Of a DNA stretch of 64,000 bases, positions 34,523-44,537 are shown one piece after another. This DNA is from Lunularia cruciata (Eukaryota > Streptophyta > Marchantiopsida > Lunulariales > Lunulariaceae). Under the pieces are notes generated by a model. That model worked only from the letters and a program-made list of their open reading frames with translations. It was not told where the DNA came from and searched no databases. The stretch spans positions 27,533,001 through 27,597,000 of the forward strand of contig OX419755.1 of assembly GCA_948567375.1 (NCBI GenBank). The letters are read 5' to 3'. Every line of letters starts with the position of its first letter. The first letter of the stretch is position 1. The translations under genes were made by a program, and so were the position numbers.

Positions 34523-34894
34523 AAGCGTTGAGCATTGATGAGCGCTAGTTGGCCTTAATTCAACAAAGTGTGGCATTGAGCGGCGACAAGCATCGACTAG
34601 CGGCGGTAGAAAAGAGTTATGGGCGGCATTGAGTGGCAGATCATAGCATCTTGGGCCAATTAGGTGCCGCAAAGAAAAAATATGGGATGAATTGAGTGGT
34701 AAAGAGGTAACAACTAGTGACTAGCTGCATTTATCAAGTTTCCATAACTCATCTTTATTATAATCATAATAAAGGTTACACGTTGGGATACTATTTGCTA
34801 TCACTATCAATCAAGTACAATGGACGTTGAACCTGAGTGAGCACTTTGAAATAGTTACTTATCTTCTTAGGAGTTTTCCCTGCTTGTATGAGAC

Positions 34895-36250
34895 TCATTT
34901 TGATTTCATGAGTGCACTTTGATTCCAAACTCTTCTCCTTAAATTTTTTTTTTTATCTGCCCTAGCTTTCCTTTTATCTGCGCTCAATTTTTTCTCAATT
35001 TCAATTTTCATCTTCTTTGTCTCTAATCTAACATGCTTGCTTCCATTCTCATCATTTTTCTCTCTTTTCCTCATGTTGGTGGCTTCTGGTTCAGCTAGTT
35101 GTAACCTCTTCTTGGATTCTATAGTATCTACCTTCAACATCATAATTTTTGCTAAATCATGAGATAATGACATACTAGGTGACAACCTGGGTACCTTACT
35201 TGCTGATATTCCACCTTTCCTCCTCTTTGGATCACGTTCCCCTTCTTGGTTGATGAAAGCACACTCAGATCCATCCCTTGTAGAAGTTAAAGGTTGCGGC
35301 GTAATGAAAGGCGAGTCCTCAATTGGTGGAACAAATGAAGACTCATCCTCGGGTTATAGGATTCCATTGTCCATGCCATTGCAACCAATTGGGGGCCCAA
35401 GTCAGGGAGCACCACCTCTAGAGGAGATGGGAATTACAAGCACTCTTATGCACCTTCATGGACCCCTCCCTTGCCACAAATTTTGCTCAAATTGGGATTA
35501 AAATCTCCTAAACTTACCATTGGAGGTGGACTTATGTTTGCTCTGGTCCCAAACATGGCTTCCATTCTTGCAAAATGTGGCACATTCCATTCAATTTATC
35601 TTTTATAGATATACACCCCTTGCCATATTCCTTCTCCGTGAGACCTTCTCCAATAGACTTGTCTTAAGCTCTCGAGTTTCTTTGTACTATTTTATGTACC
35701 GCAACAATTTCTTGTAAAGCTTGTCACTTGTCATAGTGACAGGCTCTAGACGTAGAAGTAGGAAATCCTTGTCCCTCACTAATCAAAAAGGTTGCCATGA
35801 ACTAAATGCAGTCAATTTCTGAATGGGCTTTTTGCAATTCACACCATGAATCTGTGCAAAATGCTTGGGGTCCTCCAAATAATTCAGTATTTAGCTATAA
35901 TGGTGCATTGCCATGTGAAATAGTTCATCCTCCTTTGTTTTGCCTAGTGCAGATGAAGCCATCCTCAACAGGTCTCCAAATTTCCGTGATGGTTGTTGAG
36001 GTTGCGAATCCAAAGATGACTCTATAGGTCGTGGATCAGCATCAAAAAGTGAGTCTCCTACACTAAAACAAGGTACTTGATCTCCAATTGCAAATTTTAT
36101 TGCACTCCCGGCCTCAAATTCATCGACCCCTAATCAATTTCTTGGTTGCCGCACGGCGATGCTGGTCATTTCCCACACCAATGCAAAACTACAAAACCAT
36201 TAGTTGCCTGACAACTTGCACATTTGCTCGGGAGGGTGGTGAATTTGAGT
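34895..36250 (-). pseudogene. PIF/Harbinger ORF1-like relic
   Basis: On the minus strand the order is LLRMASSALGKTKEDELFHMAMHHYS.ILNYLEDPKHFAQIHGVN (about 35.83-35.99 kb), WNVPHFARMEAMFG (about 35.56 kb), PKRRKGGIS (about 35.2 kb) and a 96-codon Lys/Glu-rich frame at 34895-35185 forming a charged helix at the C-terminus. It lies in an element with Harbinger ends, converging on the transposase. ORF1 proteins of this superfamily bind DNA through a Myb/SANT-like fold and help the transposase. Frames shift several times, so it is inactive. The N-terminal start is unclear. Confidence 0.6.
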
Positions 36251-36370
36251 TTAGAATTTTGAATTGTTGAGGTGGGGCATTTGGATATTGAATACTCAAA
36301 CCAAATCATAGATCATATTTGACTCATCTAACCACGTGGCCATCCTCTTGGGAGAACATGCCACTTTGTG

Positions 36371-36408
36371 TGACAATCATTTATTTGTAACCAAATAAAT
36401 GATTGTCA
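36371..36408. repeat. Perfect 17-bp inverted repeat
   Basis: TGACAATCATTTATTTG, four bases (TAAC), then its exact reverse complement. It lies 190 bp inside the right end of the Harbinger element. Confidence 0.9.
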
Positions 36409-36597
36409 TGATTATATGGTTACAGCATTCCTAAACATCCATAACATCAAGCTTGATTTTTATAATGAATGCAGTTTGGATAAAATATCCCATCACTGAA
36501 GTTACAGAGCGTTGTGTTATTACAGTCTAATCTTGTTCCAGATTTCACTAGATAATATTCTGAAGTTTGTTAAGAATCCCTTATACATCCGTCAAAT

Positions 36598-36614
36598 CTA
36601 TTTCTGAAACCCCC
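36598..36614 (-). repeat. Harbinger right terminal inverted repeat
   Basis: CTATTTCTGAAACCCCC is the inverted partner of 28100-28116 and is followed by TAG. Confidence 0.8.
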
Positions 36615-36617
36615 TAG

Positions 36618-39600
36618 AGTACACGTTCTCCATACATCAGGAGACTAAAGTTGCGCTCCATCTACGAAAATCGACAAGAAAAGAGACATACGAAATGGTT
36701 TAGTTCTTCCGCATCAACTATATTATAAGAATCTCCCGGCGGATGCGCGAAGCACATTCAGTTCCTCACACAAGCATGCCGAGCATGTTTTTTGTTGAAC
36801 TAAGCAACTAGAGATTTCTCGTCACTGTACTTACTTCGGGAAATTAAACGGAATTGAATCCTCTTGCTTCAAAATGACATACCTCTTCGGCACGGCACGA
36901 CTATATAGAATTGGCCCGACTATATACCGAACGTTCACATCTCGTTTGTTTGTTTTGCTTTGATTTTTCTTTTTTCCTTTTTCATCTCATCTATTGGATA
37001 TTACACATCTATCTAGCTAATCATTTCCAGACTCTTTCTAATTGGTTCACTTGCGCTGAACTTCTCTTTTGTCTAGTTTTATGACGATCGCCATACGGGT
37101 ATAAGCGAACTGATCAATTCTTTTATGTTGGAAACCCTAAACGTTTTGTCATGATATGGGCTGTATATCGACGCTTTTATTCCCATATGAAATGTGACTC
37201 ACAGGAAACAGATAAGGACGAACATCAAATTAGCACGTTCACTTGAACAGGGCATATATTTTTTACGACGAGAGAAAAAGCCGGAATTATGCAAAGGCCT
37301 AGCTATTCTTGACTTTGTTAACACACTGATCTTATGTATCCATCATGGTTCTCCGTATCTGAATATGAGTTCTGTCGACAAGTAAAACGACCTCGAGCTC
37401 TGTCCAAGCTCATTACGAAGAGCAGAGTATTCCATAATCGAGGCAGCAATCTTGTTTCACAACAAATTTCGGACATGGCCAAGATCGAAGGCATAGCAAA
37501 TAAAGTCTCTGACACAACCATGTACTTACGCACAGAAGGATCATATCTTTGTCAGTCGGAGCCGTTCATTTGCACAGTTGCTTTTTTAATCCCATCATCC
37601 CTATCGTCAACTACTCGCATTAAATGCGATACTCGTAGATCTGCAAATTTTGACAAATTCTAGTATCTCCTAAGCTTCACATACCATGATTCTAGGATCA
37701 GTTTCACAAAGTAATTTCATATCTAGAGCTTCACAATGGTAAATGCTGGGACACTCATACGCAGGCCAGGTCTTTATTCAGGTTCGACATTAATGGTAAG
37801 AAATTAGTACACAACACAAGATTCATGTACAAAAACAAATTTTCGTATGGTGTAAATCTTAGATAATGAAGATTACAATGGTTGTCTTAGCGTTTGAGAA
37901 CCATGAACTCATAATTAAAATTTGCATTATTTTAACTCCAGACGATGTGCAGTGCCCTTGAGGTGTTCCACAGGATGTTGTATCATTTATCAGACGAATC
38001 GGCGTGCACTAATTGTCACAAATGTCAGTTGACAAGCATGATACTAGCCAGTTTTCGAGCCAGACAAATTCATCAAGGAACTATACACTCCAGGCCAGGT
38101 ATTGTCACGTTTATAACAATTCAAATTATTGCAAAGTCGTAATAGGGAATCTTCCTGATAGGGACTGGAATCTCGAGAGTTCTCCTAATGACAAAAATAG
38201 GCGTCAAGATGATGTCTACTTCTACTTCTGTAGCTGCAGATGGATTTGAGATGGTTATTCTACGCACATGCAGTCTAAGTGCACAAGGTGGTACTGACGA
38301 ATAAATCGAAGTCAAGAACTCGTGAAAGCTAGATAACTGTCTTACGCAAACCCGAAGATGAAAGCAAATTGGAACTTGTGGTTAAATCGGAATAAAACTA
38401 ATATCAGCTTGATATTACATTCACGAAGACACAACGTTTTCTAGTGATCGAAGTTGTCCGAAGAAACATCAGAGTTCTTTTTATTGAATAAAAATGGCGC
38501 GAAGTCTAGTGGTTTGTATTGCAATTACGCTGCCTGTAAGAACCAATGGTGGCCGGTTTATTCTTGGCTAACTTTATGTACGTCCGATGCAAAAGATATC
38601 GCCCAGATTTGCACGGTGGTTGTTTAGAATTCTTCTGCTTTTTAAGTCTTGGTCATTTTATCCTACATGCGAAAAGAGACCCAGTGCACAACTGCCAAAG
38701 TGACTGACTCCATTGCAATCCACCGCGTTGATGACGAATCTTGTGGAAACGAGCTACTGACACCGCCGAAACCTACCAGTTCTCGGGGAATTATCATATA
38801 CAAGAGGTATTTAGATATTACAAGAAGTTGAATGTCCGTATTAATAATTTCAATTGGATACCGTGAAGGTTTATAAGAAAGGGTAAAGAAGACTCAATGT
38901 TTAAATTTACGGTAAACCTTCGAAGATTGTCATATACTAATTGAATTATTATTTCAGAATTCCAAATTACTTACACAAAATTTTGGAAAATCTTTAACCT
39001 AATAGTGAGACACTTGTGTGTAGCAATTCCGCTTGAATTCAAAGCGAATTTATCTATTTATATAATAGATTAGGAATCCGGCACCTTGTCACTCAACGAC
39101 AAGATAATGGTCTTTAGCGGCAACGGATTCGAAATACTCAAAATCCTTGGCATGCAGATGGACGGGCGTTCAACATGCGTGCGACGGACAGACGGGAATA
39201 GAGCCCAACTCTAGAATGTATACAAGCGGGTTTAGTGGGCTTGGCGTTGGTGCAAATTATCGAGCAATTTGACATATTACAGTTAATATAAAACAAAGTT
39301 ATACAGTGCGTTCGTAGGACGCGTGTCCTACTAGTAATATTTATAATAGAACTCCATACATTTTAACCATAAAAGGCCACCGCGTAAAAAAAATGAAGGA
39401 TGGGAAGACCCCATCAAGCCGTACAAGGGAGAGAAAAAAAAAAGGTAACATGAGGCTAAGCCCCAATGTTACCTTTTTACAATAACGAGGGATGGGAAGA
39501 CCCCATCAAGCCGTACAAGGGAGAGAAAAAAAAGGTAACATGGGGCTAAGCCCCAATGTTACCTTTTTACAATAACGAGATAGGGACGAGGTAGGGAAAG

Positions 39601-40192
39601 GAAAGCCGCAAGGGCACTTCAGTCGTATCATCATGTAAAAGGTGTGAAACTGTTATCGTTTGTTAATCTTCAAGGTTGCGCTGGTGTCAAGCATAGGTTA
39701 TCTATTTTAGATATAATAGATAGGAAAAGATGACTTATTATGCGATGTTTTCTCTTTATTCAAATGGCATGTGCTTCAGCGGACATAAGAAATAAACAGT
39801 GTGAAGGATGTTGCATCGACCAGTCTCACTGGTGAGATCGATTAGTCGGAACAAAATCAAACTTATCCTGGGAGTAATCCCGGCTTTTAGTTATTCATCC
39901 ATCCGGGGTAAGCAAGGAAATTGATGCTACAACGCCTTTGGGTCTCTCCCAGAGAATTATAAGATTGGAAGTTCATAGTTAGAAGTCGATGTCGCTGGCG
40001 AAATCCGTTTCAGGTAAATGCCTCTCGTGCGGTTCGGATGGCAGCTTAAAGACCCGACTAGGCTCTACTATGTACGGTGACGCGATGTTATAAGTGATCC
40101 AACTATGAAGGACATCGTAATCTAATTAGGAATTCCGTACAGTAGGATTCTTTCCATCGTTTCTGAAGTCATGTTTCTTTAAGTTTTTTCTA
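36618..40192. other. CpG-retaining tract, left part
   Basis: Sequence character changes at the Harbinger right end. CG dinucleotides become frequent and the TG/CA bias falls away. No frame longer than about 110 codons occurs and none shows a domain (the longest, 37334-37663 plus, is unrecognised). It holds the tail-box pair at 39.4-39.6 kb and otherwise reads as low-copy non-coding DNA. Confidence 0.55.
39376..39581 (-). mobile_element. Tail box, tandem pair with foldback (copies 2 and 3)
   Basis: Two 92-bp units start GGATGGGAAGACC at 39398 and 39490. Each keeps the GATGGG/CCCATC hairpin, the purine-rich GTACAAGGGAGAG run and the GGGGCTAAGCCCC hairpin (TGAGGC in the first). Unlike the other copies, sequence past the GC hairpin is the inverted copy of the arm (GGTAACAT...ATGTTACC), so a palindrome of about 20-bp arms forms. 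The first unit begins with the box end GGCCACCGCGT. Confidence 0.8.
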
Positions 40193-40216
40193 TTAAATTA
40201 TTATTAAATTATTATT
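40193..40216. repeat. AT-rich direct repeat at the left edge of the LINE insertion
   Basis: TTAAATTATTATT occurs at 40193-40205 and again, overlapping, at 40204-40216. It recurs at 48055-48067 just after the tail box of the LINE. Low complexity weakens the case, but position and length fit a target-site duplication. Confidence 0.5.
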
Positions 40217-40344
40217 AAATTAATGTTTTTGGGTAGTTGGGTTCTCTCTACACTCATATTTGTATCTTGTTTTGTGGTTGTTGATAGGTCAGTTTTGGAA
40301 ACTTATGTGATAGAAGTAAAAAGAAGACTTTTTTTCTCTCCAGG
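40217..40344 (+). other. LINE 5' segment or leader, non-coding
   Basis: Between the AT repeat and the chromovirus, only seven codons upstream of the LTR stay open in the LINE frame. The segment ends TTTTTTTCTCTCCAGG, which looks like a splice acceptor but may be chance. It may be the 5' end of a short LINE derivative. Confidence 0.3.
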
Positions 40345-41087
40345 TGTAATACTCCGAGGACAAGAGAAGAGAGAAAACACCGATTGCACACTCAAATATT
40401 CGATGCCTCAAGGGAACACCTTCTCTTTATTATATAAACAAAGAGGATTTTTTCCAAGGAAGCTCCACCATAAGATTAGGGACACAGATAGGTGACATGT
40501 CAGCAAGCTCCACCCTTGGATTACTTACTCGGATGGGTGACCTATCTGGTCTAGGTCCTATCTGGTTGGTCAAATGAGCTTTGACCGGAGGGAATCTTTT
40601 AGGGAATCTTCTTGTAGGAATCTCAAAATCACATGAGTAAGATACTGTTGGAAAGCTCTCGACGAGACAAACCAGGGGGGAGGGAAGGCCAACTTTCCTT
40701 CTGTTGGGGGGGGGAGGAATCTGCACATTTTCGAGGCCTAATTCATCCGTTTAGGCCTCCGAAATTGCCTTCAAAGATTTCAAGCATATTTTGGTTCCTA
40801 CTCTATTAGTAGAAGTCCTCTTTTGGTGATACCTCTTTCTGATCTGTTTAGTCTATCATGTGTAACATCCTTCCAAATGTTACCAAACCAATTCTCACCT
40901 TTAAATCATATGTCTAGCTATTGGTTCTAAGGTTCTCAAGTCTATTTTGGTTTCTACCCTATTAGTAGAAGTACTCTTTTGGTGATACTTCTATCTGATC
41001 TATTTTGACCATCATGTATAACATCATTCTAGATGTTACCAAACTGAATTTCACATCTAGATCATATGGCTACCCCTTGGTATTACA
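40345..41087 (-). repeat. Chromovirus 3' LTR
   Basis: TGTAATAC...GTATTACA gives 8-bp inverted ends. On the minus strand a TATATAATAAAG box lies near 40430. It includes a 157-bp internal duplication (TTTTGGTTCC at 40788 and TTTTGGTTTC at 40945) that is also in the other LTR. Confidence 0.95.
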
Positions 41088-41102
41088 GACCTCCCTCCTT
41101 TT
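41088..41102 (-). promoter_or_regulatory. Polypurine tract
   Basis: AAAAGGAGGGAGGTC on the minus strand directly abuts the 3' LTR and would prime plus-strand DNA synthesis. Confidence 0.85.
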
Positions 41103-41553
41103 AAGACGCAACGTCCTCGTTGTGCAATTGTTGCTCAAATGCTTGCACCAACATTGGTGTATGTGCCAAATTGGCAGCGGGTTCCCAGGTTGCTTCATAG
41201 AGAGGGTAACCTTTCCATTGTACTAGATATTCCACCCGCGGATGGCAAGTACCACGGATGCACTTTTGGAGAATCCACTCCACTTCATATTCCTCTATGC
41301 CATCAATGACTGTCGGACAAGGGCGAATGTCTTGTGTGGAAGTACCTTGGCATGATCGGGGAGCATATCTGCGTAATAGGGAGACATGGAACACTGGATG
41401 GATCTTCATGTGTGATGGTAGCTCAAGGTGATAGGCCACAGTGCCAATGCAACGAAGAATCGAGAAAGGCCCAATAAAACGAGGTCTGAGCTTACGAGAT
41501 CCAACTAATGTGAGGTTGGTTGTCGATAGCCACACTTGATCCCCAACATTTTG
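41101..41553 (-). pseudogene. Integrase C-terminus with chromodomain
   Basis: The 144-codon frame at 41101-41535 has RKLRPRFIGPF (the GPF module) and HPVFHVSLLR. At about residues 78-130 it has a chromodomain, YEVEWILQ...RVEYLVQWKGYPLYEATWEP, with the aromatic positions Y, W and W conserved. In chromoviruses this module directs integration towards heterochromatin marks such as methylated H3K9. That is family knowledge, not shown here. It is shifted by one base relative to the integrase core near 41550. Confidence 0.93.
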
Positions 41554-42185
41554 AACTCCATGTGCCTACGGTGTGCATCAGCATACTGCTTTTGTTGATT
41601 TTGCGCAATCTGTAACCTGTGCTTGGCGCTCTCCACACCTTGTTGGATTCTAGAAACAAATGTGTTGACTGCATCAACCTTGGTAGTCACTGGACGGATC
41701 TTCATCAAGCTAGAAGGTGTGAAGGGATGCTCACCATACATGAGGAAGAACGGAGTGACCTGGGTGGAGGCATTCACTGAATTGTTGTAAGCGAATTCCA
41801 CCAACGGTAGTAGGGTGTCCCACCTCTCTTGCTCTTCTAAGGTGAAGCCGCGTAACATGTCTTCAATCGTGCGATTAGCCCGCTCTGTTTGGCCATTTGT
41901 TTGTGGGTGGTAAGCTGTAGACATGGCCAACTTGGTTTTGAAGAAACCAAAGAGTGTTTGCCAAAACAAACTGGTGAATTGGGTGCCTCTATCGATGATG
42001 AGTACTCTAGACAAGCCATGGTGAGCAAAGACTGCATCTAAGTATAGTTGAGCTAGTTGTGGAGCGGTCACCTCCTTGGTGGTAGGGCGTATATGAATCA
42101 TTTTGCTGAGCCGGTCCACAAAGACCACAATGGAGTCAACCCCTAAGGTGGTCTTGGGTAATTCACATACGAGATCCATACTCAC
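41505..42185 (-). pseudogene. Chromovirus integrase catalytic core
   Basis: This 226-codon frame holds MDLVCELPKT (first Asp), VLIIDRGTQFTS (second Asp) and AYHPQTNGQTERANRT (Glu), so the DDE triad is complete. The block YNNSVNASTQVTPFFLMYGEHP follows. The last 12 or so residues are out of frame because of a single-base indel, and the true continuation is the GPF/chromodomain frame. The stop at 42258-42260 separates it from the zinc-binding part. Confidence 0.93.
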
Positions 42186-42701
42186 TTGTTCCCAACGTTG
42201 GGTAGGAGTGGGAAGAGGTTGAAGGAGACCTACAGGAGCTTGATTAGAAGCTTTGTTCTATTGACAAAGTAGGCAGCTACGCACATAGTCCATCACGTCG
42301 TTGCTCATCTTGGGCCAATAGTAATGGTGCTTGACTGCCTCCAAGGTCTTGTCCACTCCGACATGAGCTGCAATGGCCGAATCATGACATTCCGCTAGAA
42401 TGGTGGTGCATAATTCTGGGACATTTGGGATCCACAATCGGCCCTCCCAAAAAGTGAGTCCTTGGGTGCTAGTGACACCTTTGGACGATTGCGCTTCTAC
42501 AATCTGTGGATCAGTTTTTGTAGCAGCTAGAATCTCTTGTCAGAATTTAGGGTTAATTTTAACCTCTGCCACCAAGTTGTTGGCCATTGGCATACGGGTA
42601 AATGCATCTGCAAGTTGCTTCTTACCTTCCACGTAGGTGATTGTCATGTTGAAGCATTGTCGCCACTCTGCCCACCGAATTTGGCGACGAGATAGATCCT
42701 T
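42186..42701 (-). pseudogene. RNase H end and integrase zinc finger
   Basis: Minus-strand sequence continues the RNase H frame after a stop with KDLSRRQIRWAEW and KKQLADAFTR. It then gives AAHVGVDKTLEAVKHHYYWP and YVRSCLLCQ, which together form the HHCC finger. Two in-frame stops, TGA at 42540-42542 and TAG at 42258-42260, interrupt it. No other frame is plausible. Confidence 0.85.
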
Positions 42702-43289
42702 CTACGTCTCAAGGTAGACTAGAGGTTTGTGGTCTATCTCTACTACAAATGCCTTCTCGCCCAGGTAGTGCTTCCAATGCTTGGTTGCTAGAATGATGGC
42801 CAGCTCTTCTCGTTCTGTGGTGTGGTAGTTGCGCTCTGCCGGTAACAACTTTTGAGAGAAATATGCAATTGGATGCCATCCGTCATGCCACTCTTGTTGT
42901 AGGACTGCTCCTATTGCTACGCTTGATGCATCTGTAGCCAACTTGATTGGACGTTTTGGGTCATACCACTTCAAGATTGGTGCATGTAGCAAGGCGGCCT
43001 TCAATTCTTGAAAGGCCAACTCTTGTGCAGTTCCCCATGTCCACTTCTTCCCCTTGCCAAGTAGTGCCGTTAAAGGATGTGCAACCTTGGAGAAGTCCTT
43101 GACAAATCTATGATAGAATCCCGTCAACCCCAAGAAGCTCTTAAGTTGAGTCTGATCTTCTGGGGCACTCCATTTTTGAATGACCTCTATTTTATCTGTC
43201 AATACTTGAATGCCCTCTGCACTTACTCTATGCCCTAAGTAGTCTACTTCAGACTTGCCAAACTCACACTTTGAGATTTTGGCATACAA
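42702..43289 (-). pseudogene. Reverse transcriptase thumb and RNase H
   Basis: The 195-codon frame starts YAKISKCEFG, the thumb of the polymerase. It includes LGHRVSAEGI, FLGLTGFYHRF and LATDASSVAIGAVL (first RNase H Asp). NYHTTEREELAII (Glu) and EIDHKPLVYLET follow. A TAG at 42702-42704 ends it, where related elements read on. It is preceded by one more stop at 43296-43298 inside the same polyprotein. Confidence 0.93.
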
Positions 43290-43295
43290 CTGATT

Positions 43296-44537
43296 CTATC
43301 TTAGAATCTGGAGAACCTCTCGTAGATTTTGTTTGTGTTCTGTCATCGTGCTACTATATACTAAGATATCATCCAAGAAGACGATAACAGACTTATCCAA
43401 GTACGGATGAAATATGTCATTCATTAGGCTCATGAAAGTGGCACGCGCATTGGTGAGGCCAAAAGGCATCACAAGATACTCAAAGTGGCCATACCTGGTT
43501 CGAAAGGTAGTTTTGTACACATCCTCCTCTGCAATTCGGATTTGATTGTAACCGCTCCGCAAGTCCAGTTTGGTGAAGTATCTCACTCCATGGAGTTGAT
43601 CAAACAGGTCATCCATGCGAGGTAAGGGGTATTTATTCTTCACTGTTTGCTGATTGAGACCCCAATAGTCAATGCACATGCGCATTGTACCATCCTTCTT
43701 CTTTACAAACAAGATAGGGGCCCCATATGGTGATACGCTAGGTTGGATGAACCCTTTCTGTAGCATCTCCTCAATTTGAGTCTTACACTCCTCCAACTCA
43801 TGAGGTGATAGGCGATATGGGGCCTTACAAGGAGGTGTCTTCCCCGGGAGTGTCTTTATTTTGTGATCTACTCGCCTTTTAGGTGGTAATCCTGAGGGTA
43901 GATCATTGGGAAAGACATCTTGAAACTCATCCACCACATCCTTCAATTTCTTAGGAATTTGTCCAGCGAGTTGTGCACTCTGGACTTCTCTTATTAGACC
44001 CATAAAACATCTATCGGTCTTACAGACAGTTATTGTCCCTACGACATATAGAGGCAGTTTCTGCCTGTGTGATTTTTCTTTAACCCCAATGATTGACCAT
44101 TGGTGGGTTATCACTACTTTCTTCCTCCAATCCACCATTGGGTTGTACTGCTCCATCCATGGCATGCCTAAAATTGCATCATAACGGGCTAGTTGTATCA
44201 CTCGCCACTCAATTGCTTCCTGATATTCTCCTACAGAGAGGGTTACCCGTCTAGGTAATGATTCAATCCTCTCTATTTGCCCATTTGGTAACTCTACTTC
44301 TTCACTTCCATCTCTCTCTAGATCCATTCCCAAGCTTATTGCAACAGAGCGAGACAAGAAATTCTCTGTTGCTCCCGGATCTATTAATACTCTCACTTGA
44401 TTACCTTCTAGGATTCCATTCACGACAATCAATTGTGAGGTTGCCTTTTGGGATCTTTGCGCCTTATTCTTCTTCCTTCCCTCGCTTCTCTGCTTCCTTA
44501 TTGAGCCAATAAGGCTACAAGGTACATTTACTGGCAA
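43296..44537 (-). pseudogene. Aspartic protease and reverse transcriptase
   Basis: This 413-codon frame is the longest in the window. Residues 50-62 read [13 protein letters not shown], the protease site with DPG in place of the usual DSG. RT blocks follow: [45 protein letters not shown] and the catalytic [10 protein letters not shown] (FLDD at 387-390). The two catalytic aspartates are intact. The Pro in the protease triad and the Ala in NAPATF->NARATF are unusual. Its stop at 43296-43298 lies inside the polymerase palm-thumb junction and so is premature. Confidence 0.95.

Larger units (their letters stand above)
30350..34880. mobile_element. GC-richer unit nested in the Harbinger element, unidentified
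   Basis: The sequence between the two convergent Harbinger genes changes character. It has CG-rich arrays around 30.40-30.62, 31.53-31.77 and 34.32-34.65 kb, built from GCGGCACC-, GGTGCCACG- and GAGTGCCTACC-like phrases, with a coding-like segment from about 32.0 to 34.1 kb. I find no LTR pair, target duplication or transposase, so its class is unknown. Its ends are estimates taken from the last Harbinger similarity on each side. Confidence 0.4.
28101..36614 (+). mobile_element. PIF/Harbinger DNA transposon with nested insertion
   Basis: The left end GGAGGTTTCAGAAATAG and right end CTATTTCTGAAACCCCC are inverted repeats. A transposase relic reads rightward near the left end, and an ORF1 relic reads leftward near the right end. 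TAG lies outside each end (28098-28100 and 36615-36617) if the left repeat has lost one G. The family normally has a 3-bp duplication. A second copy at 62538 has the same left end after TTA. About 4.5 kb of GC-richer sequence separates the two genes and looks like a later insertion. Confidence 0.75.

Noticed and set aside
39980-40110. Group II intron-like phrase (GTGCGGTTCGGATGGC) and nearby hairpins
   Set aside because: I could not find the matching 5' strand and tetraloop of domain V, nor any intron-encoded protein.
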